Source: Serilophus lunatus (taxonomy: Eukaryota; Chordata; Aves; Passeriformes; Eurylaimidae). Taken from it: a DNA stretch of 64,000 nt. A model generated the notes under the pieces. It saw only the letters and a list, made by a program, of their open reading frames with translations. It had not been told where the DNA came from and did no database searches. Below are positions 38,273-51,609 of this stretch, piece after piece; within the stretch, counting starts at the first letter, position 1; the number at the start of each line of letters is the position of its first letter. Position numbers and translations under genes: made by a program. The stretch covers positions 515,541 to 579,540 of the forward strand of contig VXBA01005490.1 in assembly GCA_013399895.1 (NCBI GenBank), given 5' to 3'.

Positions 38273-41166
38273 TCTGTAAGAATATTGTCCTGTCATAACA
38301 CCTGGTGGGAAATATATTTTATGGTAAAGAAATAGTGAGTGGTTTTAATGGTAAAGATAAAGGACTTCATGATAAATAACTGAATGTGGAAGTGTCTGCA
38401 ACTAAAGTTTGAAATTAGTAGCTTAGTAAAGGATTTGTCATGTATTTTTACATGGACTGTTGCTGTAGCATGGAAAAATAAAGGCAAAGACCCTAATTTG
38501 AGTTTTTTGTATTAACTGTGTGGCTTAAAAGGATGAAAAAAGATAGCATTAATGAGAAGTGCAAAACTGCTATTAATGAACTTGCCACAGAATTACTTTG
38601 TATTTTAATCACAGTTAGAGTACTTACTCATGAAAATTTGCTATTTATCAACTCTGTTCTTCTATTTCTGTTCCTGGCTGATATTCCTGAATCAGAGCTA
38701 AAAATAAAACTTTTTTTTTTTTTTTCCCCCTACGTTATTAACTTTCTGTTCAGACAGACATCCTTTTCCTTGCAGAGCTTGGGTTCTTGCACCTAGTCCT
38801 CATTCTTTAAAAAACTATTTAAAATTTCCATGTGTATAGAGATGAAGTGCAACGTGATATCATTGCTACAGTGTCTGGAACGTGACAGTAATTCGGAGAG
38901 GAGAATTTCAGAGTATCTGAGGAGTAAAGATTCAAGTACTTTACAAACAAGGAATAGGTTTTTTTCTGGTTCAGAATTGTTTTGGGAGCATTTCATTCAA
39001 GTGGGAGAATGTAATAATGGTAGTATGGTAAGTATAACTGGTAGCGGTGGTAGCTTGTTTTCTGGTAAGAGATCAAATAAAGTCAGAACTAAATAGTATT
39101 TCTACATGATAATGATGTCAAATAATTTTAAAATTAGAGGAAATAAAGTGGATTGCTATATCAGTGTAAACCTAGAGATTCCAGATATGAATTGGCATAA
39201 ACAATGTAGCTTCGAGCTACAGTCACTAAAAGCACAGTGAAGCTGAAGTCAAAGAAGAGTGAGGTTTCTGGAATGGCCTTATTGCAAGTCCAAGGGTACA
39301 GACACACTGCAGTCAGGAAACTAACATTAGCTCAGACAGGATGCATGAGTCAAGGATATTGAAAGGAGATGAAAAACATGGTGTTCGGGCATCTGCCACT
39401 CACCAATTGCTGGGCACTGCTTGTGGTTCATGCTGCTGATTGGAATGTACTGGAAAGGAAACAAAAATAGCTTAAACTGGGTTAACGGCTAACATCTGTC
39501 ATGTGACTTACTGAAAGAGAGAACTGTTTAGCTATAAAGGCATGACCAGAAGGGACAGCAAGGGGAAAGCTCATAGCTGCATGTTTCCCTTTTCCACTTT
39601 TCCACAGTTCCCCTGATCCTGTTTATCTCAGATTTACCAACCTGAAATACTGACTATATATAACCTGACAACCAGAGCATACACTTTGATCCAAAAGATG
39701 CATGTTTTACTTTTTTCTTTTATAATGGATTGTATTCTTAACATCTAGAATTTGTAGGTATTTGAAATGGACATTATATGGCCCACTTGTATGGCTTAAT
39801 TTAGGCTGGATTCAAAACAAAAGACCCTAGTGACTTTGCTCACATGTATAAAAGTAATTCCTCATTCAGATCATGCTTTTCTTTAGTTAACAACACACTT
39901 GCAGATATTTGGGCGGAGGGTTGTAGTCAAATGGCATAATGTATAGAATAAAAAGTTTTTCATTTAACATATGTTGACTACTGTGCCTTTGGTGTGAAGT
40001 GATATGAATAGCTGAAAATATCTACTTGGACATAAATCCATTTTAAGCAGTTGGTTCAGATAAACACATGGTATGTCTTGCCCTCACTGTTTTCCTGACC
40101 CCCAAATCTTTGTGTGAATTCTGCTACCAACTCTGGTGTATGTTTCAATCAATTTTTTAATATAATTTGATGGTCTCTATTCAAATATCTTTCCTTCCTT
40201 GTATTTCTGGGATCCATTGGTCACAAAATCTGATTCCGTTACAGTGTCTCTGTATAAAGAGTAAGTTCATAGATTTTTTTTTTGATTTTTTTTTTCTTTG
40301 CTTCTGACCTGTGTGAGCTGTTTTGGCATCTCTGGTATTTTCCAGGAGCAAATTTTGAGCAATTGTTAAGCTCTGTGACATATTTAACTCACTTAAATTC
40401 TCTTGGATATATTGGATAATTGTAGACAATGATAAGCTGAAATTCTTAATACACTGCAGCTTGTCTCTTTTTATTAAAAAGACCTGTGCAGTGGTGGAAC
40501 AAGTGTTTTGTGGAAATTTATTCTCCACAAAAAAGACAGATTTCAGAATTTTCCAAGATATCTTGGAAAAACAGTGAAGGAAAACTACAAAGTAAAACTG
40601 TCAGTTATTTTAAGGCCTACAGCATGCATATTTCTAAAACGAGTCCTTGTGTTTGCTATCCAGAAATGCTCAGTTCCCTGGCTTATATTTTGTAAGACCT
40701 AAATCTATTTATAGTTCATAATGCGAATGGTAGCATTTCTTCATGCTTTACCTTTTTCTTCCTTACAATAGAGTAAAAACATTATTTGCATTTATCTGGC
40801 CAACAAAACTTGAATCTGGAGTGTAGGGTTGATTGACTTGATGTCCGTGGAGGCAGTTTGAATCCACTTTTTAATATCGTCTCAGACTAATGGGCTCTCA
40901 GTTTCTCGGAGAACTTTTGTCTATTGTTTGTATATAAAAAAGCTTATCTGACCTTTGCATTAACACAGTGTAATGGGCTTGCCTTCAAACAATGATCAGC
41001 AATGGAGGTTATCTTTGATCTCCCTAATGATCTTGTTATTTCTATCTTGTGAATAAATTCACCAGGTTTATTGATAAATTCTGTGACTGGGCACATCACA
41101 TTACACAGTTCAGGAATTGTTTTAATTGTCTATGTCATTAAGACAAGCAAAACATCAGAAATATTT

Positions 41167-41195
41167 AAAAAAAACCCCAAACCATAAACCAAACA
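41167..41195 (+). repeat. A/C-biased low-complexity tract
   Basis: A short tract of aaaaaaaaccccaaaccata followed by aaccaaaca. It resembles the other A-run/C-run tracts in this window and has no gene nearby. Confidence 0.7.
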
Positions 41196-41671
41196 GCCGT
41201 GGAGCTTTTAGTACGTTCACTTTTATGTTTAATTTTTTTTCTCAAAAGAAAAACCTAATAGCATGTGTTTGTTACTTATTGCACATCTCAAACTGAAGTA
41301 CTGTCTTTGCCTTATAAGGCAGATTTTACCCAGTAACTACCTGACACTTAACTAGATTGGTGCAGCTGAAGGGTGTTGCCAAGTTACAACTAGGACATCT
41401 ACTGTCCAGACTATTTATTGTAGTGCAGCTCGGTTATGTTAAAAACAATTTTTAAATGATGTGACTTATGACTGTTTTATAATGCTGTTTTACTTTTGAT
41501 AATAGCTGTATCTCTTTGAAGGCTTGTAAGGTTTCCTTTTTATTTCTTCTAAAGCATTTTTTTAAAGAACCTGAACATCCAACCCTTCAAATGAATAAAC
41601 ATGGTAAATATATAAAACATTAACCCCTACAGTTCTTTTAATAATGTAGTAATTTGGGAGACCCTTCAAGC

Positions 41672-41695
41672 TTCTGGAAGGCTTTCTGGAAGGCT
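41672..41695. repeat. 12-bp perfect tandem duplication
   Basis: The unit ttctggaaggct is repeated exactly twice (41672-41683 and 41684-41695) and is followed by a T-run. It is a small local duplication with no associated gene. Confidence 0.93.
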
Positions 41696-44600
41696 TTTTC
41701 TCACTTCTAGGTATTGACAGTTGTTTCTATTAGCTGTAATTTGCTGAATATAAATCTGTTTCAGAGGGACACAGTCTCTGGCTTTGTCAAAGTGGTGTCT
41801 GGTGCATGTGAGGCATTAAGGCAAAAGCAATATATTCAGCTTTTCTGCACATCCAGTCACTAAGAGGAGTTTGTTAACACTATCTCCAACAGTGCAATGG
41901 GCTGTGTATACCAGCTAACATTCAATAGGCAGCATTGCCTCCCCATGCTTTTTTTGTGCTGAATATTTTTCAACTCCTTCTTTTAAATAATCCTATCTAG
42001 TGACTGAATGAAAATCCTGTAGTTTCTTAAATCCACAATTGAGAGAGGATTCATTGTGGCTTTTGTTGCAGGAAGTGAGAACACTCACAAGCAGAAGAGA
42101 AGATCTGAAATGAAAATGAAATTCAGGACTTCTCTGCACTCTTGTGGAAGAGTAAATTAGTGAAATGCAGTTCAGTAAGTGGTTATAGATGTTAGATACC
42201 CTTGTCTTCAGTTAGTTCATGACTGAAAATAGGAACAATGACTGCTTCACAGTATTTCTGTGCAGATGACGGTGCCTTGGCTGGCAAGACTATAGACCTA
42301 CAGAATAGACTGTCCTTGATTTGGCCTGAGACCACTCTTTCTCAAATCTACAGCCAGAGCAGTGGTCCATAAGGCTGTACCAGAATTTGGACCTAAGACT
42401 TTTAAGCCTAAAGCTTTCAAGTATGTTTTCTTTTGTGTTATTAGTTTCATTTTTGCTCACTCTTTATGTAGGGTGCTTGTAAAAATTTTCTTGCATTACA
42501 TCTGTGAGCAGCTGCACTTCAAAACCTACTTTTGACGTGATACTGCTGTTGAAGTCCTTGGAATAACAAGTACGTTTTGTTTCTTTCACTTGAATAATTG
42601 GTTTGGTTTGTTTTCCTACAGTGCTAAGAAAAGTATATTGCTGCTAGTGTTGTTATTACCACTATTTGGTATATTATTGAACTCAAAATGTCTGAGGCTT
42701 ATATATTTAATAAACATAATGTAAAAAAAGAAAAATAAATTTGAGATATGTTTCAGTAGATCTGTTAAGGTATGCTGAGACTACTCTGTATCAGCTATTT
42801 CAGCTGATCATTAGTATTTGTTTTATTTATTGTTATGCAGCCTCCCTGACTTCTCCCTCAGCCTCTGATTTAGAAATTCAGTCTCTATACTTGCCTATTT
42901 TTTCTGGTAAAAGTATGAAACTAATGATCCTGTCAAACAGACAAGGCAAAATATGAGTGAATCCTTACAAAGAAAAAAATAAGAACTGGATATCTGGCTT
43001 CCAAATTGTCACCACAGTGATTAAAAAATAAAACGTAAAACTCAAGCTCTTCATTTGATCTGAAACATGAATACAAGTTCATTTTGAGTTTACAAAGCTG
43101 AGAACACTGGCATCCTTCAAACCTCTTTGGAAAAGAAGCCAATTCAAACTTCCTGAGAGTGAAGTTTTTGGGAAGTGGCTTAACATCTTAGAAAAGTGGT
43201 TTGAACTCCAGACAAAATAAGGTATTATGCTTAGCAGAGGAAACTACAAATTGTGAAACTTTTGGTGTGCATGGTTTGTCTTACGCCACTGTTACAGTAG
43301 CATATGCAACTCTTGAAATGTTTCTCATCATGGCGAATATCTCATTAAAAGAAGTTTTTTTTCTCCTATGCAAATAAGGAAATGAGTAAGAGCTCTTAAA
43401 CACCACAATCAAACATTCATCCTAACAGACTCTTTGGAACAAAGTAAACTTTAAAGATTACCTGACTGAAATAAATTTAAGAAGAAAAGGGAAAAAAAAC
43501 CCCTTACAACCATGTACTTAAACTAACATAACACAGAACTACATAAAGACCCACTGTATAAAATATACTCTATGGGGACATGAGAAGTATGTGAACTAAA
43601 AAGTGGGGCAGGCCTGAAAAGTGATTTTTGCTTCAGACAAGCATTAAGTTAGCAGTCAGGGTGCCATCAATCAGGTGAAATTCTGTGTCAGAAGGGGAAA
43701 TTAGGATTCTGTCTGTGTTTCTTGTAGACGGTTCTTAAGCTCAGAAAATTCAAACGGTGTTATCTTGTCTTTGCTATGTAACAAACCATTGCCCTTTTAC
43801 TGTATTGCTCATGAATATTGCAACTGAGTCAAATAACCCCAAACAGCAAGAAAAACTGTACTAAGTTCCCTTCATTTTTTTTTTTTTTGAATACTTGCGT
43901 TCCCCTTCCCTCTCCTTTTTTTCCCAAGGCTGATACTAGATTTCCAGTGGTGTAAATTCTATGAGCAGTATGTTATGAACAGATCATAGAGGTGCTGCTA
44001 TTGAGCTGTAGGTGGTATGCTCAGCTGTAGGTGTGATACATTGATATAAATTCTTTATAAAGGCAGACTGTCTGCACGAGAGAAAACATTAAAAATCTCC
44101 CCAACTTATACAAAGTGACTGTGTAACTAGATCTCAGAAAACTTTGTTTTTGTCTTAAAAGAATTAAGTGGCTATTATTTAATAATGTTTTTCAAAATAA
44201 ATTATGGACACAGTCTTCTTGGTGTTTATTCCAAAACTAAAAAGTGCTAAAAGCCCTAGACTTCATTTTGTCATAAGCACCTGTGGATGTGCACAAATGT
44301 AGCTAGTACAGATTATATCTGTAATGTTAGAAATGTACTTATTTGAAGTAAACCTTAATTTATGGAGTTCATTAGCAAAGGCCAGGTGCATATTGTCATG
44401 TGTTAATTCCTTTGTGAATGAAAGCTTTTAGTTGTCCTGAAATGTAGGGGTGGAATATTAGCAAGCCCCCAAGCCTGGGGGTCTATTTGTTCAGGTAAGA
44501 AAGCTGCTAAAGGTAGAGAGAAAAAAAAAATTCCTATTTCTGACTTCTTGAATATCCTTCCTCTATCAAATCTGTGTTATATCTCTTTCTCTTGTGTCCT

Positions 44601-45277
44601 GGTTCAGTAGGCAAATCTACATCTCTAGTAGTGTGTTTGATATTTAAAGCTTGAAAAAAAATATTTTCTGAAATTGCTTTTCATCTTATGCATTTAGCTG
44701 TAAAAGGCTCTAAAATTGATGGTTATAAACAAGCATCTAATAAATTATAGGAATATTAATATTCAGAACCTATTTGTAGGTACCATTGAAGTAGCTTTGT
44801 GCCTTGGCTGTATCTAAAGATACCAGTAAAATTATGAAAGGAAATTCAAATGCATCTAGATCTGTGAGGCTTCTTTTTGTTGTTTGATTGTTCTTTTTCA
44901 CATGTTATTTTCAGTAATTAGTGGAGTTATCTATTTTTTTTCATGTCTTCTATACCCCAGAAGATGTAGCTTTTTCAGTAAATATAAAAGACAGAGAAAA
45001 ACAAAATTATGATACACTTGCTATTATCCATGGGTAATGACAGGCTCTCAGGTAATAGCAGAGGGATACCGAGTTCTCAGTCAGCTAAATGAAAAAAAAG
45101 GAACTCTACTATGTTAAATAAGAATTCTCTGCTAAAGTGAGGAACAAGATTTGAACAGCATGCTAAACAGCCATCCATTTTGTGTTTACTTCAGAATCAA
45201 AACTCTGCAACAGCTTTGGTTTCCCATTTCAATAGATCTAGGCAATTCTGAGTGTAAATAAACTAAAAATCTAGGAG

Positions 45278-45952
45278 ATTCTGGAGTGGTTGGAAAGCTG
45301 CTTGTCAGAAAAGGACCTGCGCTTGCTGGCTGACAGCAGGCTGAGCACAAGGCAGCAGCGTGCCCAGGTGGCCAAGAAGGCCAGTGGCATCCTGGCCTGT
45401 GTCAGAAAGTGCGTGCAGCAGGACTAGGGAGAGAATTGTCTCTCTGTGCTCAGCACTGGTAGGGCCACACCTCAAATCCTGTGTCCAGGTCTGCGCCCAT
45501 CAGCTCAGGAAGGACACCGAGGTATTTTGGAGTGTGTCCAGAGAAAAGCAGTGGGGCTGGTGAGGGGTCTAGAGATTAAATCATATGAGGAGTGGCTGAG
45601 GGAACTGGGATTGTTTAGTCTGGAAAAAGTTGGATCAGGGAAAACTTTATCACTGCCTATAGCTACCTGAAGGGAGGTTGTAGCAAGATGAGGGTTGGTC
45701 TCTTCGCTGAGGCAGCTAGCAACAAGTCAAGAGGAAATGGCCTCATGTGGTGGAGGAGGTTCAGGTTGGGCATCAGGATGAATTTTTTCATGGAAAAGCA
45801 TTGGAATAGGCTGCCCTGGGAAGTGCTGGAGTTACCGTTCCTGAAAGTGGCAATTAGTGCTACAGTTTAGTCGGCATGGTGGTGTTTGGTCAAAGATTGG
45901 AATAGATACTCTTGGAAGTCTTATCCCACCTTAGTGATTCTATGATTCTATA
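45278..45952 (+). mobile_element. 5'-truncated CR1 LINE, 3' third only
   Basis: This is a short CR1 copy in plus orientation. It starts at about the point where the RT thumb begins (ggagtggttggaaagctgc) and runs to the 3' end. The C-terminal ORF2 region is recognisable in three broken frames. SALVGPHLKSCVQVCAHQLRKDTEV lies at about 45447-45521, GLEIKSYEEWLRELGLFSLEK at about 45566-45630, and NKSRGNGL followed by KHWNRLPWEVLELP at about 45720-45838. The element ends with two perfect tandem octamers, gattctat at 45936-45943 and 45944-45951, the typical CR1 terminus. The block gtgcccaggtggccaagaag at 45360 also occurs at 32827, which ties this copy to the other plus-strand element. All catalytic RT motifs are missing through 5' truncation. 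Confidence 0.92.
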
Positions 45953-48799
45953 ACTCATATCTTTCTTGTTTCTACATTCAGAGCACTTCAGGAGAGTGAT
46001 TTTAATATTTTTTTTTCTTAACCATTTTATTGTTTTCACCATATTTACTGGAAATGCGATACCATTGCATGGACAGAAATCAGATAATAGTGATTTGTAC
46101 CCTGTTGTTTAATGGATGCGAAAAGAAGACTTACCATTGTTTTTATAACTCCCACTACAAAAGTTCTTGAAAAGAAATCCCTTTCCAGCAGCTTCTCTAT
46201 TGAAAGTATGTTCTGTTGCTTTTCAAGTAACAGAATTTATTAGGCTTTGAATGTGATGAGGCTGTATTGGAATGTTATCAAAGGGTTCTGTGACTCTTTT
46301 TCTTACAAGGTGCAAAGGCCCTTAATGGCTATGGAGCAAGGGACTGTAGCACTCTCATACTGTAGCAGTAGATCAGAGGTTCTTATCGATGCAGATTGGC
46401 TTCGTTTTCTGTTGTTTGACTGAGTCTTAACAAGAAAGAAGACTTTTGCAAAATTAGAGGTTAATTTTGGCTGGAGACACAAGGGTTTACAGAAGCTCAG
46501 CTGAGAGCTGATAAAGACTTTCAGAAGCACCAGAAAAAAATCTAAATGAATTTTATAACTTGCCATTCTAGATTATAGAAAATGCCTCTAGCAGTATGTG
46601 GGTATTGAATGGGATGCTTGTTCTTCCTCCTGTGCTTACACCAAGGAGCACAATATTTAAGGTAAGGTGTGGTAAATGCAGCCTCATTCTTCTCAAGACC
46701 TTTCACATCAGGGAAACAGCTTTATATTTGTCATGTTCATGTTGTAAGAGACTTAACCTTTTTCATCATCCCTTCTCTTTTCAGTATCTATCTTTTCTCC
46801 TTTCCCTTCCTCAGTATTTTTTCAGAGATGATCTTGGGATTTACATGTGCATGCAGAGCCTTCTCAGTGCTTTTGGAGCAGTGAACTGGTCTGTTCTAAC
46901 TTTTGCCTATACCTCTCAGAAAAGTATGACTTCCCATGGAACTAATTCAGCCTTTCAGAAAATTACCTGTGAATTCAAAGACTGAGTAAGAATCCAACAA
47001 CTCAAAATCATAAGGATCTGAGCAGAAGCTAGTTGTGTGGGTGAGGTATGAAGCTTTGTTTGATGTGCTTCCATCTTTCCTGCCTCAATGTATCTGGCAC
47101 TGAATACGCTTTCTGTGCCACACTTTCAATCTTTCCAGCCCTGACAGTCACTCTTACTTGCCTGCTCGCACCTGCCTGATCAGTGGTTGCTGTATAAGAG
47201 GAAGCCCCAAAGGCAAATCTTGCTTTTTCTGCCAGCAAGGAGGACTGGGAAGGAAGACGCTAAACTGACATCCTTCCTTGGGCGTTGTAGCGTTACCCAG
47301 CCCTGTAACAAAGACTTGAGAGTTGCGTGCTTGTCAACAAATGCAGTTTGTAGTTTCATTTTGGGCACTCAGGCTTCTATCAATCACCAATATCTCTCGT
47401 ATTGTATGCAGTGAAGTAAAAGTTCAAGGTTTGCATTTGTAGCCAAGAACAAGAAATGAGATAGGAAATGGTGAAGGGAAGAACAGGAAAAGGGGAATAT
47501 TGTTAAAAGCTAATGGTTTTTAATGCATTTTTTTTACTGTGAGAATAATAATGAAACATTTATGATCCTATATGACACATAGCCACAGAGTGGGAAGGTA
47601 TTTTTCTATCTATGAAGATGAGAGACAGAAATGACTAACCCTTGTAAAAAGTATAACCAGAGGAGGCATATTTTTTTAAATCTGTCTGCTAGCAAGTGGA
47701 ACAGCTATGTGCATTCTAATGGCAAAAGCACTATCCATGTATATATATTACTATTAGACAGAAAATGTCTATGATGAAATTCTGTTCTCTTACACATCTC
47801 ATTTTAACATTATTTTGTGTTGTATTGCTAAAAGGTAGATTAAAACTAACTGTAAATTTAGCAGATGTGTAAATTACTATGTTATTGATTTCTTCCAGAT
47901 TATAGACATTTGTACTATTTTCACATGCTCCTTCAGGAAAGTAATTCTTTTCCTACAGTGTTATTACTTTCCTATGTGCATGATCTCCTGATCTTCACTT
48001 GTCATGGGGCATGCTAATGTAATGTAGGAAGTTCACAGTGTGACAAGGAGCAGCCTTTTCTCTTTTTGTGGCTTTCTGACTGATCTTAAAAGGAACAGTG
48101 ACTCAGTTCAGCCATTTTTAATAAAGTTTGGGGTGAGAGGGATCTAAAAATTATGAGAGCACTTCATTGCAAGTTAGTAATCCTGAGATGCTTATCTTAT
48201 GTGATATGCTGTGATACAACAGATGTTCAATACTGCTTTACTTTTTCATCCATATAAATGTTGTTTCAAACAATATAATACTTAAAAAAGGAAACCATCA
48301 TCATTTATTCTGTAGCATTACACTGAAAGCCACAGGTCACCAGAGCAGCAGTTATTTGAATGGTTAGAGGTTTTAGAGCGAGGTTTGAGGTCTCTAGCTG
48401 AGAAAAATTCTCTATCAGTTTCCAGAAGAAAACGTTGTGGTTTACATGTAGATTAAAGTTCAGTACAAACTTTAATTTCAGCTTTCTTTTATTTTTGCTA
48501 TGTCAGCTGCAATACATATGATGACATTTAATTTTTTTATGTTGTACAGCAGAAGAAAACTAAGCAGGTGCATTTCTACACAGTAACAGATGGTCTTCTC
48601 ATGAATTTGTATCTCCATGCTTGCAAAGAACATAATGAAAATAATTATGTTGAGGATGACAGAGAAGTGATGTCACTGGCAGTGTTTTGATGGATAAACC
48701 TTCCCATAATAATACATTCTTTATTTTTCCACCTTGCAACCAGAATAAAAACTTGATTTTGTCTCTGTAGTAAGTATAATCAAGATGTTATTTTATAAC

Positions 48800-48849
48800 T
48801 CTTGTTTATATTTACTAAATATAAACATATTTAGTAAATATAAACAAGA
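48800..48849. repeat. perfect 23-bp inverted repeat with 4-nt loop
   Basis: Positions 48800-48822 and 48827-48849 are exact reverse complements, separated only by aaac (48823-48826). The arms are AT-rich and contain tttatatttactaaatat. Either strand could fold into a long hairpin or extrude a cruciform. Just downstream, gaacctagttt occurs twice (about 48851 and 48870). No recognisable transposon surrounds it. Its perfection suggests it is recent or was formed by template switching during replication. Confidence 0.95.
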
Positions 48850-50643
48850 AGAACCTAGTTTGTGTTGGGAACCTAGTTTTGAGAAAGGCGCACCAGAATG
48901 GATTTCTACTTGTTTTTTTCAGTCTTGTAATAGGGAGTTGTTCCACTTGACCTGCTCAAATCCACAAAACCTCTCAAATGGAAAAGTGTCTCACCACAGC
49001 CAGTGTGTACTGGCTGTGACTACACTGCTTTCCTTCCTAACTATATTAGTTTTCTTGGCTTGGCCTTTCCTTATGTTAGGAGCTTTATTATAGAGGGACA
49101 TATTTTAACAAATAAGCCTTCACAATTAGCATCCGTCCCTAAAACCCTAGTGCGGCTGTGTGGGAAAGGACAACGCAGTGCCAACACAAATACTGTTTGA
49201 AAGGATGGCACTCACAAAGGGCTGAAATATCAGTTTGTAGCAAGACTTACAAACTAGATCTTTATGTGACAATTTCTTTTGATACTTCTTTTTAACCACC
49301 GTCCCTAAAGGGCCAGCTTCCTCTATCTTTAGTCTCATTTTAATAACCTGGGCTTTGTATTTTAATATCAGCTGGGATATTAAAAGAAAAAGGCCACTTC
49401 TGTTATTTACAATAATTACCATCTTGCAACTGCTCCAGTGTTTTCCTTTCAATGAACAGTGACCTACCACTGTCTTGCCTTTTTCTATACTAAGTTTTCA
49501 CATTTTTCAGTATGATATTGGGAATTGAATTAATATGAAATAATAAATATATTCATGCTATAGTTATGTATCTATCAATACTAGGACTTGATTGGCTATA
49601 TTTATAAAAGGGACTTCAGACAAAAATGTTAGCATTCTGTTCCTTAGTAAATAGTTAGTCAGAATATTAAGAATACATTCACAGCCAAGCCTACCATGCC
49701 ACAGGGACAGAAATGAAGCCTGAGATGGAACAGCATGTACCACTTCTTTAGATGGCTGTTGCCTTATCACTTCCAAAACCATTTGCCAGACCTAAATTTG
49801 TAAGCCAAATAGCATTTGGAATGTTAATTTTAAATTACCATTTATTTTACTAACAATTTAATACATGGAAAGGCTTTAGCTATGATGAAAAATTATTCTG
49901 TGCTCACTTAGCTTTTTGACACCAAAACTGCATTTCTAAGCCACTTAATTTTTCTTAAGCAAAACAGAACTAATTTATAAACTTGTAGTTACACTTTCAC
50001 CGTAGATGCACATTCTAAAAAGCACCATAAGATGCTGACTTGAGTGTTCAGAAGTAACTGACTTCTCCTGTAGTCTTACCTGGAGGAATGCACAGTATCC
50101 TATGTGGATTTCCAGCTAATAGAACATTGCCTTTAAAAATTTATTCAAGTCCCTGCCCTCCCCTTTCTATATTGATGAGGCAATAGACAGAAGCAATCTA
50201 CAACTGACCTGCACTGTACTGATTTCTAAACATGGCGAAGGACTAATTTACAACACATTTGAAAGCACTAGTTACTGCCAGTGGCTTAAAGAAATGTTAA
50301 CCTGATACCCTATATAAATGTCTTCATTTCTGTCAGGTAAGTAATTTTTCTTCTTAACTTGGTCCTATTTATTTTTTCCTAGCTTTGCCAATTCCAATAG
50401 TGGAAAGAGAACTTCAGAACTGGGATACACTTATTTTTGTTCTAAGTGCAATATTTTTATCAGATATAGCTGCATCTTCTAACAATGACACAATCCATGT
50501 CAAACATAAGATAGACTTTCCAGGTAGTTTTGTATTATGTGGTGAAACTGGGTCATCAGTAATTATAGCAGTGTCATTAAATTTGACTTTCCTGTTTTCT
50601 TATTAGGTATTATCGAAATAGAAAACAGGAGTAATTCTGTTTT

Positions 50644-50671
50644 AAAAAACCCGAACAAAACCAAACCAACT
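50644..50671 (+). repeat. A/C-biased low-complexity tract
   Basis: A short tract of aaaaaacccgaacaaaacca followed by aaccaac, of the same style as the other A/C tracts. It follows the open stretch that ends at about 50606. Confidence 0.7.
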
Positions 50672-51167
50672 ACAGACTCTGTCTAATCTGTCATAATAAT
50701 TTTAATTTACAACATTTATAATAAATTGTAGGTTATTTTCCAAAATGATTCAAAAGAGACAAGATTGTTAAGAAGTTATTTAGTAGAAGTATCAGAAATG
50801 ATATTAACTTATCTACCATACCTACAGACATAAAAGCACATGACAAAAAAGTTTCCACTGTGAAGAACACTTAAATTCTTATTTGGCCAAGTTGTGCTCC
50901 ATTACTAATTGTTACCTAGAAATCTGTTCTCCATCTCCTGTGTGCCCATGTATCATTCCAAATAGTTATGTTACTGATGCTAATATGATCTTCTTGAGTT
51001 TCAGCAGGAAAATGTATAATGCTGCTCTATGGATAAACCCTAGATAACAATCCCACTAAGAGTGATTTGCCAAATGTACCTAATCCCAAGGATTAGCTAC
51101 AGGACATAGCACTCTAAGACAGCTACCGTCTGAACAGAGAATCATATTTCTTGCTTTGCCTTTTCAG

Positions 51168-51385
51168 ATCATAGAATCATTAAGGTTGGAAATGACCTCC
51201 AAGGTCATCAACTCCAATATCACCAACTAAACCAGAGCAGTAATGCTCTATCCAGTAATTTTTTGAACAGTTTCAGGGATAGTGACTCTGCTCATCATTT
51301 CTCTGAGCAGCCTGTTCCAATGCTTGACAATCCTTTCCATGAGGAAAGTCTTCCTGGTATGGTAAAAGTCTTCCTTGTTACCTTT
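51168..51385 (-). mobile_element. CR1 LINE 3' tail, minus strand
   Basis: This is the 3' terminal part of a CR1 element in reverse orientation. The plus strand begins atcatagaatcattaaggtt and continues through tggaaatgacctccaaggtc, the antisense of the standard CR1 3' end with its terminal octamer. The cagcctgttccaatgcttga block lies near 51308, where CR1 encodes the antisense of the HWNRLP-type C-terminal motif. The copy is severely 5'-truncated at about 51385, where similarity fades after a repeated gtcttcct/gtcttcctt pair. It carries no coding capacity of its own. Confidence 0.9.
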
Positions 51386-51592
51386 CAAAAATGAGAGGGT
51401 TTACTCAGCATATATCTTGTTCCTATCTCTACAGATAGTACAGTAAAAAAAATACTGGCACATCACTGAAAATTTTGTGCCATATGTAAATATTCATTTT
51501 GCCACCCTTCTCAGCTTCTCCATAACTGAAAGAAACTACATAAGTGAAGAGCAGCAACAAAGGTAAGACAGAAATTAGGTCAACAGCTCTGA

Positions 51593-51609
51593 GGGGGCAA
51601 AAAGCCCCC
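51593..51609. repeat. GC-rich 6-bp hairpin
   Basis: gggggc and gccccc flank an aaaaa loop, a perfect GC stem in AT-rich surroundings. It resembles a bacterial terminator stem, but the setting is vertebrate, so no terminator function is inferred. A similar stem, ccccca-agcc-tggggg, lies at 44466-44481. Confidence 0.7.

Larger units (their letters stand above)
33448..45277. other. unique AT-rich sequence between two CR1 copies
   Basis: About 11.8 kb holds only low-complexity tracts, one possible MIR fragment (38178-38272) and a short tandem duplication. No coding exon or RNA gene is recognised. The stretch at 40960-41150 has the look of a conserved non-coding element (see findings), but this cannot be shown without alignment. 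Confidence 0.6.
45953..51167. other. unique sequence with a perfect hairpin, no gene recognised
   Basis: About 5.2 kb of unique sequence. Composition becomes richer in C and G at about 47040-47340, without a CpG island. It contains the 48800-48849 inverted repeat and an exon-like open stretch at 50383-50523 (see findings). No recognisable protein family. Confidence 0.6.

Noticed and set aside
48800..48849. The perfect hairpin as a microRNA precursor.
   Set aside because: A perfect AT-rich stem of 23 bp with a 4-nt loop lacks the length, bulges and basal stem of a typical pre-miRNA.
50337..50382. A 46-nt intron with good consensus ends.
   Set aside because: Shorter than vertebrate introns normally are. 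The two sites are more likely independent or fortuitous.
51593..51609. GC stem plus A-rich loop as an intrinsic terminator.
   Set aside because: The window is vertebrate DNA, there is no U-tract after the stem and no gene upstream.
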